Assembly: GCF_005434915.1 (NCBI RefSeq) | Contig: NZ_SKCG01000001.1 | Span: 868,001-932,000, forward strand | From: Aurantiacibacter suaedae | Lineage (GTDB): Bacteria; Pseudomonadota; Alphaproteobacteria; Sphingomonadales; Sphingomonadaceae | DNA: 64,000 nucleotides | Direction: 5' to 3' | Shown: positions 19,587-31,289 of the stretch, in pieces | How the letters are laid out: the number at the start of each line of letters is the position of its first letter | Numbering within the stretch: position 1 is the stretch's first letter | The notes under the pieces: generated by a model | The model's database searches: none | Told to the model about the DNA's origin: nothing | What the model saw: the letters and a program-made list of their open reading frames with translations, nothing else | Program-made: the position numbers and the translations under genes

Positions 19587-20171
19587 TTACGCCGCCGCCT
19601 TTTCTTCGTCAGCCGACTGCTCGGCCGGGAACGGGAAACCGAACAGGCGCAGCAGCTCGCGCGCTTCCTCGTCGGTCTTGGCGGTGGTGGTGACGATGAT
19701 GTCCATGCCGCGCACCTTGTCGATCTGGTCGTAGCTGATCTCGGGGAAGATGATCTGCTCCTTGATGCCCATGGCATAGTTGCCATTGCCATCGAACGAC
19801 TTGGGGTTGAGGCCACGGAAATCTCGGATGCGCGGCATCGCGATCGTCACCAGACGATCGAGGAATTCGTACATCCGGTCACGGCGCAGGTTGACCTTGC
19901 AGCCGATCGGCATGCCGTCGCGCAGCTTGAACTGGGCGATCGACTTCTTGGCCTTGGTGATCACGGGCTTCTGGCCGGCGATCAGTTCCATTTCCTCGGC
20001 GGCAACCTGAACCTTCTTCTTGTCCTGGCTGGCTTCGCCCACGCCCATGTTGAGCGTGATCTTTTCCAGCTTGGGGACTTCCATGTGGTTCTTGTAACCG
20101 AACTTCTCGGTCATCGCCTTGGCGATTTCCTCGTTGTACTTGGTCTTCAGACGCGGCGTATAATCACCCAT
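19587..20171 (-). CDS. rplE: 50S ribosomal protein L5
   Basis: 194 residues from the ATG at 20171 ([20 protein letters not shown]). Contains [12 protein letters not shown], the [15 protein letters not shown] motif and [15 protein letters not shown]. Binds 5S rRNA and P-site tRNA. Its first eight bases overlap the end of rplX, so translation is coupled. The 13 residues at the C-terminus ([14 protein letters not shown]) are an acidic/Ala extension. An earlier in-frame start would add 43 residues of unrelated sequence. Confidence 0.98.
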   Translation of the reverse strand: MGDYTPRLKTKYNEEIAKAMTEKFGYKNHMEVPKLEKITLNMGVGEASQDKKKVQVAAEEMELIAGQKPVITKAKKSIAQFKLRDGMPIGCKVNLRRDRMYEFLDRLVTIAMPRIRDFRGLNPKSFDGNGNYAMGIKEQIIFPEISYDQIDKVRGMDIIVTTTAKTDEEARELLRLFGFPFPAEQSADEEKAAA

Positions 20172-20484
20172 CGATCGTCTCCCCGGACTTGACGGCGACG
20201 CGCACCTTCTTGCCATCCTTCGTTCCGAAGCGGACACGGGTGGGCTTGCCGTCCTTGGGATCGGCAACGGCGACATTCGAAATCGCCATCGGCGCGGCAA
20301 CGCGGTCGATGCCGCCCTGCGGATTGGCCTGGTTCGGCTTGCGGTGGCGGGTCATCACGTTGACGCCCTCGACCACGACCTTGCCTTCACCGGGAATGAC
20401 CTTGGCGACCGTACCGGTCTCACCCTTGTCCTTGCCCGCAAGCACGACGACCTTGTCGCCCTTCTTGATCTTTGCAGCAGCCAT
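20164..20484 (-). CDS. rplX: 50S ribosomal protein L24
   Basis: 106 residues from the ATG at 20484 ([21 protein letters not shown]), a KOW-motif assembly initiator protein of the large subunit. A GTG directly before it is in frame but unneeded, since GGAGG lies a few bases upstream. Overlaps the rplN stop by one base and rplE by eight. Confidence 0.98.
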   Translation of the reverse strand: MAAAKIKKGDKVVVLAGKDKGETGTVAKVIPGEGKVVVEGVNVMTRHRKPNQANPQGGIDRVAAPMAISNVAVADPKDGKPTRVRFGTKDGKKVRVAVKSGETIDG

Positions 20485-20852
20485 CACAGCACCTCCGGAG
20501 CGAGCGAGATGATCTTCATGAAGCCCTTGCCGCGCAGTTCGCGCACCACCGGGCCAAAGATACGGGTGCCGATCGGCTCCTCGTTCTTGTTGACGAGCAC
20601 CGCAGCATTGCTGTCGAAGCGGATGACGGTGCCGTCGACACGGCGGACATCCTTCTTGGTGCGCACGATCACCGCACGGTGAACGTCGCCCTTCTTGACG
20701 CGGGCACGCGGCTGCGCTTCCTTGACGGAAACGACGATCACGTCACCGACGCTCGCGGTACGACGCTTCGAGCCACCCAGCACCTTAATGCACTGGACGC
20801 GCTTGGCGCCGGAGTTGTCCGCGACGTCGAGATTGGACTGCATCTGGATCAT
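20484..20852 (-). CDS. rplN: 50S ribosomal protein L14
   Basis: 122 residues, the fixed family length. [19 protein letters not shown] at the start and [23 protein letters not shown] at the end are diagnostic. First gene of the spc part of the block, after a 122-base spacer containing a hairpin. Confidence 0.98.
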   Translation of the reverse strand: MIQMQSNLDVADNSGAKRVQCIKVLGGSKRRTASVGDVIVVSVKEAQPRARVKKGDVHRAVIVRTKKDVRRVDGTVIRFDSNAAVLVNKNEEPIGTRIFGPVVRELRGKGFMKIISLAPEVL

Positions 20853-20925
20853 TGATCCGGTTCCTTCTCATTGGCTTGCCGAGACACCCAATACGACTGG
20901 GGCCCGGCAGTTCCTAAACGCCTAA

Positions 20926-20953
20926 CCCTTCCCCGCAGGCTTGCGAGGAAGGG
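20926..20953. repeat. Two-tier hairpin in the rpsQ-rplN spacer
   Basis: Seven-base outer stem (CCCTTCC at 20926-20932, complement at 20947-20953) and inner CGCA/TGCG stem with a four-base loop. It lies in the 122-base spacer where the S10 and spc operons meet in E. coli. No T-run, so a processing or regulatory RNA element is the cautious reading. I saw no clear promoter for rplN. Confidence 0.55.
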
Positions 20954-20974
20954 AAACTAAATCGGCTTGTCGGC

Positions 20975-21265
20975 TTAGTTGCCGGCGGCCTCTACATCGA
21001 GATCGGCCTCGATCGCAACACCCTTTGATGCAACGATCCGATCTTTCACCGCCCAGGTCTTGGTCTTGGAGATCGGCTTCGTCTCCTCGATGCGGACCTT
21101 GTCGCCAACCTTGTACTCGTTGGCTTCGTCGTGGGCGTGGTACTTCTTCGACCGCTTGATGATCTTGCCGTAAAGCGGGTGCTTCACGCGGCGTTCGACC
21201 AGCACGGTCACGGTCTTGTCGGTCTTGTCGGAGCTGACGGTCCCGATCAGAATACGCTTGGGCAT
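20975..21265 (-). CDS. rpsQ: 30S ribosomal protein S17
   Basis: 96 residues with [27 protein letters not shown], the OB-fold core of S17, and [25 protein letters not shown]. About a dozen extra C-terminal residues ([12 protein letters not shown]) compared with E. coli. Eleven bases after rpmC. Confidence 0.98.
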   Translation of the reverse strand: MPKRILIGTVSSDKTDKTVTVLVERRVKHPLYGKIIKRSKKYHAHDEANEYKVGDKVRIEETKPISKTKTWAVKDRIVASKGVAIEADLDVEAAGN

Positions 21266-21276
21266 AGTCTGTCTCC

Positions 21277-21486
21277 TCAGCCCTGCGCCGTCGCGCTCTT
21301 GGCGCGCTCGGTCTGCAAGGTCTTGATCTGAGCGATTTCGCGGCGAACTTCCTTGACCCGAGCCGAACGCTCGAGCTGGTTGGTCGCGGCCTGGAACCGC
21401 AGGTTGAGCTGTTCGCGCTTGAGCGCGGTCAGCTGGTCACCCAGCTGATCGTCGGTCTTGGTGCGAAGATCTTCAATCTTGGCCAT
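21277..21486 (-). CDS. rpmC: 50S ribosomal protein L29
   Basis: 69 residues, two antiparallel helices. Contains [19 protein letters not shown] and [15 protein letters not shown], the L29 signature. Sits at the tunnel exit and contacts SRP and trigger factor in other bacteria. Overlaps the rplP stop by one base. Confidence 0.98.
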   Translation of the reverse strand: MAKIEDLRTKTDDQLGDQLTALKREQLNLRFQAATNQLERSARVKEVRREIAQIKTLQTERAKSATAQG

Positions 21487-21920
21487 TATTCGCCTCCCAG
21501 GTGCGAGGTGTCGCCGAGACGGGCAACGACCTTGGTCTTGATCGGCAGCTTCATAGCGGCACGTTCGAAGGCTTCGGCAGCCAGCGGGCCGGGAACGCCG
21601 TCGAGTTCGAACAGAATACGGCCCGGCTTGACGCGCGCGGCCCAGTATTCGACCGAACCCTTGCCCTTACCCTGACGGACTTCGGCAGGCTTCTTCGACA
21701 CCGGCACATCGGGGAACACGCGGATCCACAGACGGCCCTGACGGCGAATGTGGCGGGTGATCGCACGACGCGCAGCTTCGATCTGACGCGCGGTGATACG
21801 TTCCGGTTCCATCGCCTTGAGGCCGTAGGAGCCGAAGTTCAGCGCCGAACCACCCTTGGCGAGACCATGGATGCGGCCCTTGAAGGCCTTGCGGAACTTG
21901 GTTTTTTTCGGTTGCAGCAT
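21486..21920 (-). CDS. rplP: 50S ribosomal protein L16
   Basis: 144 residues beginning [45 protein letters not shown] and the [16 protein letters not shown] loop reaching toward the A-site tRNA are intact. Lies between rpsC (11 bases) and rpmC (1-base overlap). Confidence 0.98.
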   Translation of the reverse strand: MLQPKKTKFRKAFKGRIHGLAKGGSALNFGSYGLKAMEPERITARQIEAARRAITRHIRRQGRLWIRVFPDVPVSKKPAEVRQGKGKGSVEYWAARVKPGRILFELDGVPGPLAAEAFERAAMKLPIKTKVVARLGDTSHLGGE

Positions 21921-21931
21921 GATCTTCTACC

Positions 21932-22627
21932 TCAGCGAGCCGGGCGGACGCCGGACGTCTGCGATTCCATCATCAGGCGGTCGGTCGAGGTCGGATCATG
22001 GCCCATGATCTCGCCCTTGAAGACCCACACCTTGATGCCGATGATACCATAGGCGGTCAGCGCCTCGGCTTCGGCATAGTCGATGTTGGCACGCAGGGTG
22101 TGCAGCGGAACGCGGCCTTCGCGATACTGTTCGACGCGGGCGATTTCGGCGCCGCCGAGACGGCCCGAGCACATGATCTTGATGCCCTCGGCACCCAGAC
22201 GCATGGCCGATTGCATCGCACGCTTCATCGCGCGGCGGAAAGCGACACGGCGGATCAGCTGATCGGCGATGCCCTGAGCGACGAGCTTGGCATCGACTTC
22301 CGGCTTGCGGATCTCGACGATGTTCAGCTTCACTTCGCTGGCGGTCATCTTGGCCAGTTCACCGCGGAGCTTCTCGATGTCCGCGCCCTTCTTGCCGATG
22401 ATGACACCAGGACGCGCAGCAAAGATCGATACGCGGCACAGTTTCGCCGGACGCTCGATCACCACCTTGGAAATCGCCGCCTGCGGCAGCTTGCCCATGA
22501 TGTACTTGCGGATCTCGATGTCTTCCTTGAGCAGACGCGCATAGTCGCCACCCTCGGCGTACCAGCGGCTGTCCCAGGTACGGTTGATCTGCAGACGAAG
22601 GCCGATCGGATTGCTCTTATGACCCAT
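21932..22627 (-). CDS. rpsC: 30S ribosomal protein S3
   Basis: 231 residues. [22 protein letters not shown] at the start, a KH domain with [17 protein letters not shown] (GxxG loop), and the C-terminal domain with [26 protein letters not shown]. Part of the mRNA entry tunnel and helicase activity. Two bases after rplV. Confidence 0.98.
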   Translation of the reverse strand: MGHKSNPIGLRLQINRTWDSRWYAEGGDYARLLKEDIEIRKYIMGKLPQAAISKVVIERPAKLCRVSIFAARPGVIIGKKGADIEKLRGELAKMTASEVKLNIVEIRKPEVDAKLVAQGIADQLIRRVAFRRAMKRAMQSAMRLGAEGIKIMCSGRLGGAEIARVEQYREGRVPLHTLRANIDYAEAEALTAYGIIGIKVWVFKGEIMGHDPTSTDRLMMESQTSGVRPAR

Positions 22628-22629
22628 GA

Positions 22630-23007
22630 TCAGGCCTCCTCTTGTTCGCGCACGACGATCCGCAGCCGGCTGAACGGCTTGAGGATCCGGGTCGACTTGC
22701 CGCGGCCACGGGTCGCAAAGCGCTTCATGGTGACCGACTTGCCAACGCTCGCCTCGGCGACGACCAGCGAGTCGACGTCGAGATCGTGGTTGTTCTCGGC
22801 ATTGGCGATGGCCGAGGCCAGCACCTTCTGCGCGTCGCGGGCCATAGCACGCTTGGAGAAGGAGAGGATGTTCATCGCCTCCTCAACCTTGCGGCCACGG
22901 ATCAGCGCCGCGACGAGGTTCAGCTTCTGGGCCGAACCACGGATCGTGGTGCCGACCGCCAGAGCCTCATTGTCGGCAACGCGACGGGGGGCTTTCTGCT
23001 TGCTCAT
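22630..23007 (-). CDS. rplV: 50S ribosomal protein L22
   Basis: 125 residues. [20 protein letters not shown], the family core, and the beta-hairpin [26 protein letters not shown] that lines the exit tunnel constriction. Start overlaps the rpsS stop by one base. Confidence 0.98.
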   Translation of the reverse strand: MSKQKAPRRVADNEALAVGTTIRGSAQKLNLVAALIRGRKVEEAMNILSFSKRAMARDAQKVLASAIANAENNHDLDVDSLVVAEASVGKSVTMKRFATRGRGKSTRILKPFSRLRIVVREQEEA

Positions 23008-23282
23008 CAGCGCTTACCCTTCTTGTCGGCAGCGTGCCCCGGGAAAGTGCGCGTAGGAGCGAACTCGCCGAGCTTGTGGCCGACCATTTCTTCCGAAACG
23101 GACACCGGGATGAACTTGTGGCCATTGTAGACGTTGAACGTCAGGCCGACGAAATCGGGGAGCACAGTCGAGCGGCGCGACCAGGTCTTGATCGGCTTGG
23201 TGCTGCTGGCTTCCTGAGCTTCCTGCGCCTTTTTCAGCAGGTGAAGGTCGACGAACGGACCCTTCCAGACGGAACGTGCCAT
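23007..23282 (-). CDS. rpsS: 30S ribosomal protein S19
   Basis: 91 residues. [16 protein letters not shown] and [22 protein letters not shown] with [22 protein letters not shown] at the end, all conserved. Head protein forming bridge B1a with S13. Six bases after rplB. Confidence 0.98.
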   Translation of the reverse strand: MARSVWKGPFVDLHLLKKAQEAQEASSTKPIKTWSRRSTVLPDFVGLTFNVYNGHKFIPVSVSEEMVGHKLGEFAPTRTFPGHAADKKGKR

Positions 23283-23288
23283 CTTCGC

Positions 23289-24125
23289 TTACCTCTTCTT
23301 CTTGGCGTGACGCGAACGGATGATCATCTTGTCCGTCTGCTTGTTGTTGCGGGTACGCGCGCCCTTGGTCGGCTTGCCCCACGGAGTAACCGGGTGACGA
23401 CCGCCCGAGGTCCGGCCTTCACCACCACCGTGCGGGTGATCGACCGGGTTCTTGGCGACACCACGGGTCAGCGGACGACGGCCCATGTGACGGACACGCC
23501 CGGCCTTGCCGAGGTTCTGGTTCTGGTTGTCGGGGTTCGACACCGAACCGACCGTGCCCATGCAATCGGCACGCAGGTAGCGCTGCTCGCCCGAGTTCAG
23601 GCGAACGATGACCATGCCGCGGTCGCGACCGACGAGCTGCACATAGGTGCCTGCCGAACGGGCGATCTGACCGCCCTTGCCGGGCTTCATTTCGACGTTG
23701 TGGCAGATCGTGCCGACCGGCATCTGGCCCAGCAACATGGCGTTGCCCGGCTTCGTGTCGGTCTTCTCATCGGCGATGATCTTGTCGCCAACGGCCACGC
23801 GGTTAGGCGCGATGATATAGGCCAGCTCGTCATCGGCGTACTTGATGAGCGCGATGAAAGCGGTGCGGTTAGGATCGTATTCGATCCGCTCCACGGTGCC
23901 TTCAACGCCCCATTTGCGACGCTTGAAGTCGATGAAACGATACTTCTGCTTGTGACCACCGGCGATGCCGCGGCTGGTCACATGGCCCTTGTTATTACGG
24001 CCACCGGTCTTGCGCTTACCTTCGGTCAGCGCCTTGACGGGCTTGCCCTTGTGCAGGCCGGTCTTGTCGACAAGGACAAGCGCGCGGCGGGCCGGGCTAG
24101 TCGGGTTATAGTTTTTCAGTGCCAT
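23289..24125 (-). CDS. rplB: 50S ribosomal protein L2
   Basis: 278 residues. [20 protein letters not shown] start, [26 protein letters not shown]-binding fold, and the peptidyl-transferase-proximal stretch [21 protein letters not shown] with the conserved histidine. Four bases after rplW. Confidence 0.98.
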   Translation of the reverse strand: MALKNYNPTSPARRALVLVDKTGLHKGKPVKALTEGKRKTGGRNNKGHVTSRGIAGGHKQKYRFIDFKRRKWGVEGTVERIEYDPNRTAFIALIKYADDELAYIIAPNRVAVGDKIIADEKTDTKPGNAMLLGQMPVGTICHNVEMKPGKGGQIARSAGTYVQLVGRDRGMVIVRLNSGEQRYLRADCMGTVGSVSNPDNQNQNLGKAGRVRHMGRRPLTRGVAKNPVDHPHGGGEGRTSGGRHPVTPWGKPTKGARTRNNKQTDKMIIRSRHAKKKR

Positions 24126-24129
24126 GGGA

Positions 24130-24441
24130 TCAGCTCACACCTTCGGTGATGTCGATCGGGTCCTGACCCTCAACGAGAGTCACGATCGCCTTCTTGAAGT
24201 CGGTGCGGGTGTAGGGCTTGCCCTTCCACCGCTTCGTCTTGCCCTTGCTCACGATCGTGTTGACCGACTTCACCTTGCGATCAAACAGAGCCTCGATGGC
24301 CTCCTTGATCTGGGGCTTCGTGGCGGTGCCGGCGACCTTGAAGACAACCGCATTGTTCTCCGAGAGAAGCGTGGCCTTCTCGGTGATGTGCGGCGACAGG
24401 ATAACGTCGTAGTGACGCGCGTCGATCTGCTGCTTAGCCAT
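24130..24441 (-). CDS. rplW: 50S ribosomal protein L23
   Basis: 103 residues, with [16 protein letters not shown] and [22 protein letters not shown]. Sits at the exit tunnel and anchors trigger factor and SRP. Its first eight bases overlap the end of rplD, so translation is coupled. Confidence 0.98.
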   Translation of the reverse strand: MAKQQIDARHYDVILSPHITEKATLLSENNAVVFKVAGTATKPQIKEAIEALFDRKVKSVNTIVSKGKTKRWKGKPYTRTDFKKAIVTLVEGQDPIDITEGVS

Positions 24442-25057
24442 TGAAACGCGCCTCCAGCTTGGCGACAGCGTCCTTGGTCAGGACCAGCGTGTCGTGGTTG
24501 AGAATGTCGTAGACATTGGCACCCGCAGCCGGGAGCACGTCCACGCCCGGCAGGTTGCCGGCAGCCTTGCGGAAGTCTTCGTTGATGGCTTCGCCATCGA
24601 TCACGAGAACCTTGCCGTTCCAGCCATTCTTACCGAAGATTCCGGCAAGCGCCTTGGTTTTGGCATCCTTGAGCTCGAGGCTGTCAACTACCACGAGGCC
24701 GCCAGATGCCTTGCTCGAAAGCGCCATCTTCAGGCCGAGCGCACGGATCTTCTTGTTGAGCGACTGCTCGAACTCGCGCTTGCGCGCACCGTGAGCCTTA
24801 CCACCGCCAATGAAGATCGGAGCCGCACGGTCGCCGTGGCGAGCGCCACCCGAACCTTTTTGCTTGCCCCATTTCTTGCCGGTGCGGGCCACGTCCGAAC
24901 GCTCACGCGTCGGGCGGGCAGTACCGCGGCGATTCTCAAGCTGCCAGGTGACAACCCGGTGCAGGATGTCGGCACGCGGCGCGACGCCGAAAACGGCCTC
25001 GTTCAGCTCCACGTCGCCGGCTGCTGCGCCGTCAATTTTCTGGACCTTCACCTTCAT
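24434..25057 (-). CDS. rplD: 50S ribosomal protein L4
   Basis: 207 residues from the ATG at 25057 ([24 protein letters not shown]). The tunnel loop region is [32 protein letters not shown]. In E. coli L4 represses its own S10 operon through the leader RNA; here the operon leader also carries a terminator, but whether L4 acts on it is unknown. An in-frame extension of 35 residues is not family-like and is excluded. Confidence 0.98.
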   Translation of the reverse strand: MKVKVQKIDGAAAGDVELNEAVFGVAPRADILHRVVTWQLENRRGTARPTRERSDVARTGKKWGKQKGSGGARHGDRAAPIFIGGGKAHGARKREFEQSLNKKIRALGLKMALSSKASGGLVVVDSLELKDAKTKALAGIFGKNGWNGKVLVIDGEAINEDFRKAAGNLPGVDVLPAAGANVYDILNHDTLVLTKDAVAKLEARFNG

Positions 25058-25061
25058 GGCG

Positions 25062-25922
25062 TTAGCCTTCCTCGTTCTTGGAGTTGGCGTCGGCCGGCGG
25101 GGTGCCAGCTTCGGTGCCAACGCCCGCGTCCTGCTGCTGAGCCAGCTTCTGCTGCTGCTCAACGGAGACCTCGGGGTTCACTTCATGCTCTGCAGCAGCC
25201 TCGACCATGCCAGGCTTGGCATCTTCCGAAGCAGTCTCTGCGGCGTTGCGGCGCATCGCACCGGGGAACGGCGCACCTTCAGGCAGCGCAACCTTGACCG
25301 CGTCCTTGACCATCAGCCAGCCATTCTTCGACCCAGGGACCGAGCCCTTGACGAAGATCAGGCCACGCTCGGCGTCGGTACGAACCACTTCGAGGTTCTG
25401 CTGGGTGCGCTGACGGTCGCCCATGTGGCCGGCCATCTTCTTGCCCTTGAAAACCTTGCCCGGATCCTGGCGGTTACCAGTCGAACCGTGCGAACGGTGC
25501 GAAATCGAGACACCGTGGGTAGCACGCAGACCACCGAAGCCCCAGCGCTTCATGGCACCGGCAAAGCCCTTACCGACGGTGTGACCGGTGACGTCAACCA
25601 GCTGACCAGCAATGAAGTGATCGGCGGTGATGAAAGCGCCGACGGGAAGGAGGCCTTCCTCATTCTCGACGCGGAATTCTGCAACCTTTTGCTTCAAGCC
25701 AACTTCAGCCTTGGCAAACGCTTCGCGTTGCGGCTTGTTGACGTTCTTCTGCTTGGCCTGGCCTGCGCCGACCTGAACAGAGAAATAGCCGTCGCGATCG
25801 GCTGTGCGGTGGGCAGTAACCTGACACTCTTCCAACGACAGAACGGTGACCGGCACGTGCCGACCGTCCTCCTGGAAGAGGCGGGTCATCCCGACTTTCT
25901 TCGCGATCACGCCAGTGCGCAT
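25062..25922 (-). CDS. rplC: 50S ribosomal protein L3 with acidic C-terminal extension
   Basis: 286 residues. [20 protein letters not shown] start, [25 protein letters not shown] with the central loop toward the peptidyl-transferase centre, and [21 protein letters not shown]. The usual family length is about 210; the last 60 or so residues (for example [14 protein letters not shown] and [10 protein letters not shown]) are an acidic, Gln/Ala-rich low-complexity tail. Four bases upstream of rplD, 249 bases after rpsJ. Confidence 0.97.
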   Translation of the reverse strand: MRTGVIAKKVGMTRLFQEDGRHVPVTVLSLEECQVTAHRTADRDGYFSVQVGAGQAKQKNVNKPQREAFAKAEVGLKQKVAEFRVENEEGLLPVGAFITADHFIAGQLVDVTGHTVGKGFAGAMKRWGFGGLRATHGVSISHRSHGSTGNRQDPGKVFKGKKMAGHMGDRQRTQQNLEVVRTDAERGLIFVKGSVPGSKNGWLMVKDAVKVALPEGAPFPGAMRRNAAETASEDAKPGMVEAAAEHEVNPEVSVEQQQKLAQQQDAGVGTEAGTPPADANSKNEEG

Positions 25923-26171
25923 GATCCTAACTCCTTACAGAGGCACATGGGGACCATCCCCAGGTGCGTGCCCAGCCCTGTTGTAAGAAGCGAGCCCCGT
26001 CCGGGCTGAAGCGCCCTCCCCGCAACAGGGAGGACTAAGACGGGGGACGCAAACCCGGAGGAGCAACCCTCCGGTGGTATCCCTTGTGTCCCGATGGCGT
26101 TTCACCGGGCTCTGTCTTCACGGTCCCTATCGGAACCGGAGCACCCGGCCTGATGCCGGGGCGTTTCCCGC
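25923..26171 (-). other. rpsJ-rplC intercistronic region with four GC hairpins
   Basis: No gene. Four inverted repeats are readable: AGCCC/GGGCT at 25993-26007, CCTCCC/GGGAGG at 26015-26033, CCGGAGG/CCTCCGG at 26055-26074 and CCCGGC/GCCGGG at 26144-26160. None is followed by a run of T on the - strand. A 249-base structured spacer is unusual between rpsJ and rplC, which are normally close. Confidence 0.55.
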
Positions 26172-26483
26172 TTAAGCGAGCTTGATCTCGACGTTCACGC
26201 CAGCAGCCAGGTCGAGCTTCATCAGCGCATCGACCGTCTGGGCGTTCGGCTGCACGATGTCGAGCAGCCGCTTGTAGGTACGCACCTCGAACTGCTCTCG
26301 CGACTTCTTGTCGATGTGCGGGCCGCGGTTTACGGTGAACTTCTCGATACGCGTCGGGAGAGGAATCGGACCCCGGATCAGCGCGCCGGTGCGGCGTGCG
26401 GTATCTGCGATTTCGCCAGTTGCCTGATCAAGCACACGGTGATCAAAGGCCTTGAGACGAATGCGGATGTTCTGAGCGTCCAT
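26172..26483 (-). CDS. rpsJ: 30S ribosomal protein S10
   Basis: 103 residues, starting [21 protein letters not shown] with [21 protein letters not shown] and [14 protein letters not shown]. Also the NusE antitermination factor. First gene of the S10 operon, with its own promoter and a terminator-bearing leader upstream. Confidence 0.98.
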   Translation of the reverse strand: MDAQNIRIRLKAFDHRVLDQATGEIADTARRTGALIRGPIPLPTRIEKFTVNRGPHIDKKSREQFEVRTYKRLLDIVQPNAQTVDALMKLDLAAGVNVEIKLA

Positions 26484-26548
26484 AATTCCAACTACCGATG
26501 CGAAAGAGCCAAAGAAGCGTCCGATCTCGCAACCGCGACACTTCCCAC

Positions 26549-26600
26549 AAAAAACAAAAGCCCGCCCCGCGGTCCGGTCTCACCGGACAGGGCGGCCTCT
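26549..26600 (-). terminator. Terminator/attenuator in the rpsJ leader
   Basis: On the - strand GCCGCCC and GTCCGG pair with CCGGAC and GGGCGG around a five-base loop, followed by CTTTTGTTTTTT. It lies downstream of the rpsJ promoter and about 65 bases upstream of the rpsJ start. That position makes it an attenuator candidate, not a simple end of tuf. Confidence 0.75.
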
Positions 26601-26646
26601 TGCATGAATTCGTTGCGAGAGAGACGAATCTCTCTCTGTGGTCGCG

Positions 26647-26675
26647 CCTATACGGGGCTTGGCCCGCACTGACAA
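26647..26675 (-). promoter_or_regulatory. S10 operon promoter
   Basis: On the - strand TTGTCA (26670-26675) and TATAGG (26647-26652) are 17 bases apart and read toward rpsJ. The start site would be near 26640, giving a leader of about 155 bases with two hairpins. Confidence 0.65.
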
Positions 26676-26744
26676 CCCGAAAATCGGGCAATCGCCCCCT
26701 TCCCTTTCACTTTTGCGACAGGACGGGGGAAATTCCGCTCACAT

Positions 26745-26790
26745 AAAAAGAGGCCCGGCTCACCATAGTGAACCGGGCCGCTTTTGAACC
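26745..26790 (-). terminator. Intrinsic terminator after tuf
   Basis: On the - strand CGGCCCGGTTCAC pairs with GTGAGCCGGGCC across a four-base loop, followed by TCTTTTTATG. It begins about 30 bases past the tuf stop and ends the str operon transcript. Confidence 0.85.
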
Positions 26791-26815
26791 TGGCACCCAG
26801 ATGGGCGCGTCAGGC

Positions 26816-27991
26816 TTACTTGGTGATCTTCGAGACCACGCCCGAACCGACGGTGCGGCCACCTTCGCGGATAGCGAAGCGCAGACCTTCGTCCATGGCG
26901 ATCGGGGCGATCAGCTTCACGCCGATCGACACGTTGTCGCCGGGCATGACCATCTCGGTGCCTTCCGGCAGAACCACTTCACCGGTCACGTCGGTGGTGC
27001 GGAAGTAGAACTGCGGACGGTAGTTGGCGAAGAACGGAGTGTGACGGCCGCCTTCGTCCTTCGACAGCACATAGACCTCGGCTTCGAAGTCGGTGTGCGG
27101 GGTGACCGAACCGGGCTTGGCCAGAACCTGGCCACGCTCGACAGCTTCACGCGCAACGCCGCGGATCAGGGCGCCGATGTTGTCGCCAGCTTCGCCGCGA
27201 TCGAGCAGCTTGCGGAACATTTCCACGCCGGTCACGGTGGTCTTGGTGGTGTCCTTGATGCCGACGATTTCGACTTCGTCGCCAACGTTCACAACACCCG
27301 ACTCCACACGGCCGGTGACCACGGTGCCACGACCCGAGATCGAGAACACGTCTTCGATCGGCATCAGGAAGTTCTTGTCGACCGGACGCTCGGGCTGCGG
27401 GATGTAGCTATCCACGGCATCCATCAGTTCCTTGATCGAGTTCTCGCCGATCTCCGGATCGCGACCTTCGAGAGCGGCCAGAGCCGAACCCTTGACGATC
27501 GGAATGTTGTCGCCGTCGAAGTCGTAGCTCGAAAGCAGCTCGCGCACTTCCAGCTCGACCAGCTCGAGGATTTCCTCGTCGTCGACCTGGTCGACCTTGT
27601 TCAGGTAAACAACCAGAGCCGGCACACCGACCTGACGGGCGAGCAGGATGTGCTCACGGGTCTGCGGCATCGGGCCGTCGGCAGCGTTCACGACCAGGAT
27701 CGCGCCGTCCATCTGGGCGGCACCGGTGATCATGTTCTTCACATAGTCAGCGTGACCCGGGCAGTCGACGTGCGCGTAGTGACGCGCATCGGTCTCGTAT
27801 TCCACGTGGGCGGTCGAGATGGTGATGCCGCGCTCGCGCTCTTCAGGAGCCTTGTCGATGTTTGCGAAATCGACGGCCGAACCCTGACACTTGGTGATTG
27901 CAGCAGTCAGCGTGGTCTTGCCGTGATCGACGTGACCGATGGTGCCGATGTTGCAGTGCGGCTTGTTCCGCTCGAATTTTTCCTTCGCCAT
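26816..27991 (-). CDS. tuf: Elongation factor Tu
   Basis: 391-residue GTPase that brings aminoacyl-tRNA to the ribosome. P-loop [13 protein letters not shown], switch region [29 protein letters not shown] and the C-terminal domains 2 and 3 are all intact. Last gene of the str operon here, 94 bases after fusA, with a hairpin (28037-28066) in between and a terminator after it. A second tuf copy elsewhere cannot be excluded. Confidence 0.98.
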   Translation of the reverse strand: MAKEKFERNKPHCNIGTIGHVDHGKTTLTAAITKCQGSAVDFANIDKAPEERERGITISTAHVEYETDARHYAHVDCPGHADYVKNMITGAAQMDGAILVVNAADGPMPQTREHILLARQVGVPALVVYLNKVDQVDDEEILELVELEVRELLSSYDFDGDNIPIVKGSALAALEGRDPEIGENSIKELMDAVDSYIPQPERPVDKNFLMPIEDVFSISGRGTVVTGRVESGVVNVGDEVEIVGIKDTTKTTVTGVEMFRKLLDRGEAGDNIGALIRGVAREAVERGQVLAKPGSVTPHTDFEAEVYVLSKDEGGRHTPFFANYRPQFYFRTTDVTGEVVLPEGTEMVMPGDNVSIGVKLIAPIAMDEGLRFAIREGGRTVGSGVVSKITK

Positions 27992-28036
27992 TTTTCCAAT
28001 AACCTTCTTGTTCGAATCTGATTTTCTTCAAGATCA

Positions 28037-28066
28037 GGCGGGCACCTGCTGAATCAGGCGCCCGCC
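28037..28066. repeat. Hairpin in the fusA-tuf spacer
   Basis: GGCGGGC at 28037-28043 pairs with GCCCGCC at 28060-28066, with CCTG/CAGG extending the stem inward. No T-run. Likely an mRNA processing or stability element that allows tuf to be expressed above fusA; the role is inferred. Confidence 0.55.
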
Positions 28067-28085
28067 ACTAGACGTTGATCCTGCC

Positions 28086-30179
<2,094 letters not shown>

Positions 30180-30307
30180 AATGAATTCCTTGAGCGTTGG
30201 GGGACTTCAGACGTCCGAAGCGCGCCCCATATGGCTATTAATGTGTCAGCTTGAAGACCTGACGGCCCGCCATCCACAAACAAGTGGCGGCGAGCCGGAT
30301 CAGCATC

Positions 30308-30778
30308 TTACCAGCGATAGTGCGAGAAGGCACGGTTGGCATCAGCCATACGGTGCGTGTCTTCGCGCTTCTTCACGGCGTTGCCGCGGTTGTTGGCGGC
30401 ATCCATCAGCTCACCCGAGAGGCGGGCCGACATGGTGGTTTCCGCACGACCGCGTGCGGCGGTGATGAGCCAGCGGATCGCGAGGGCCTGGGCACGCTCG
30501 GGGCGAACCTCGACCGGTACCTGATAGGTGGCACCACCGACACGGCGCGAACGCACCTCGACCTGCGGCTTCACGTTCTCGAGCGCATCGTGGAACACCT
30601 GCACCGGATCGCTCTTGGCGCGGGCCTCGACGGTGTCGAGCGCGGTGTAGACGATACCTTCGGCAACGGCCTTCTTACCGTCGAGCATGAGGTTGTTCAT
30701 GAACTTCGACAGAACCTGATCTCCGAACTTGGGATCAGGCAGGATTTCCCGCTTCTCGGGACGACGACGACGTGACAT
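30308..30778 (-). CDS. rpsG: 30S ribosomal protein S7
   Basis: 156 residues. [20 protein letters not shown] start, [44 protein letters not shown] and [21 protein letters not shown] end. Primary 16S 3'-domain binder. In E. coli S7 represses the str operon through the rpsL-rpsG spacer, and that spacer here has strong hairpins. Confidence 0.98.
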   Translation of the reverse strand: MSRRRRPEKREILPDPKFGDQVLSKFMNNLMLDGKKAVAEGIVYTALDTVEARAKSDPVQVFHDALENVKPQVEVRSRRVGGATYQVPVEVRPERAQALAIRWLITAARGRAETTMSARLSGELMDAANNRGNAVKKREDTHRMADANRAFSHYRW

Positions 30779-30802
30779 ATTTTCTAACTCCTTCGGAGTG
30801 GC

Positions 30803-30892
30803 CGCTCACATCCGTGAGCGTCCTGCGGCGCCGGCCCACTCCCCCTCCCGGCCACCCAGAGCATACCCGCGTAGGGTAGCCGGGAGGGGGAG
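30803..30892 (-). promoter_or_regulatory. Two hairpins in the rpsL-rpsG spacer
   Basis: CGCTCAC/GTGAGCG (30803-30820) with a four-base loop, and a perfect 14-base stem (30839-30852 with 30879-30892, of type CTCCCCCTCCCGGC) whose 26-base loop contains a further TACCC/GGGTA pair. The spacer is 139 bases. By analogy with E. coli this is a candidate S7 autoregulatory element, but I cannot match its sequence to the E. coli target. Confidence 0.5.
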
Positions 30893-30917
30893 CGGCCCGC
30901 CGCCGCGACTGAACCTG

Positions 30918-31289
30918 TTACTTGGGCCGCTTGGCGCCGTACTTCGAACGGCTCTGCTTGCGGTCCTTCACGCCCTGCGTGTCGAGCACGCCGCGCAGCA
31001 CGTGGTAGCGCACACCGGGAAGGTCGCGCACACGGCCGCCGCGGATCAGCACCACCGAGTGCTCCTGCAGGTTGTGGCCTTCGCCCGGAATGTAGGCGAT
31101 GATCTCACGCTTGTTGGTGAGACGGATCTTGGCCACCTTGCGCAGAGCCGAGTTCGGCTTCTTCGGAGTGGTGGTGTAAACGCGGGTGCAAACGCCGCGC
31201 TTCTGCGGGTTCGAATCCATCGCCGCCGACTTCGACTTCTTGACGATGGGATGGCGGCCCTTGCGGACCAGCTGGTTGATCGTAGGCAT
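30918..31289 (-). CDS. rpsL: 30S ribosomal protein S12
   Basis: 123 residues from the ATG at 31289 ([20 protein letters not shown]). [19 protein letters not shown] and [16 protein letters not shown] with the conserved lysines linked to streptomycin resistance are unmodified in type. An upstream in-frame extension of 54 residues lacks family similarity. First gene of the str operon. Confidence 0.98.
   Translation of the reverse strand: MPTINQLVRKGRHPIVKKSKSAAMDSNPQKRGVCTRVYTTTPKKPNSALRKVAKIRLTNKREIIAYIPGEGHNLQEHSVVLIRGGRVRDLPGVRYHVLRGVLDTQGVKDRKQSRSKYGAKRPK

Larger units (their letters stand above)
26484..26815 (-). other. tuf-rpsJ spacer
   Basis: 332 bases without a gene. Reading along the - strand it holds, in order, the tuf terminator, a promoter, a short AGAGAGA/TCTCTCT hairpin at the expected transcript start (26617-26638), a second terminator, and about 65 bases of leader before rpsJ. 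Each element is listed separately. Confidence 0.7.
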
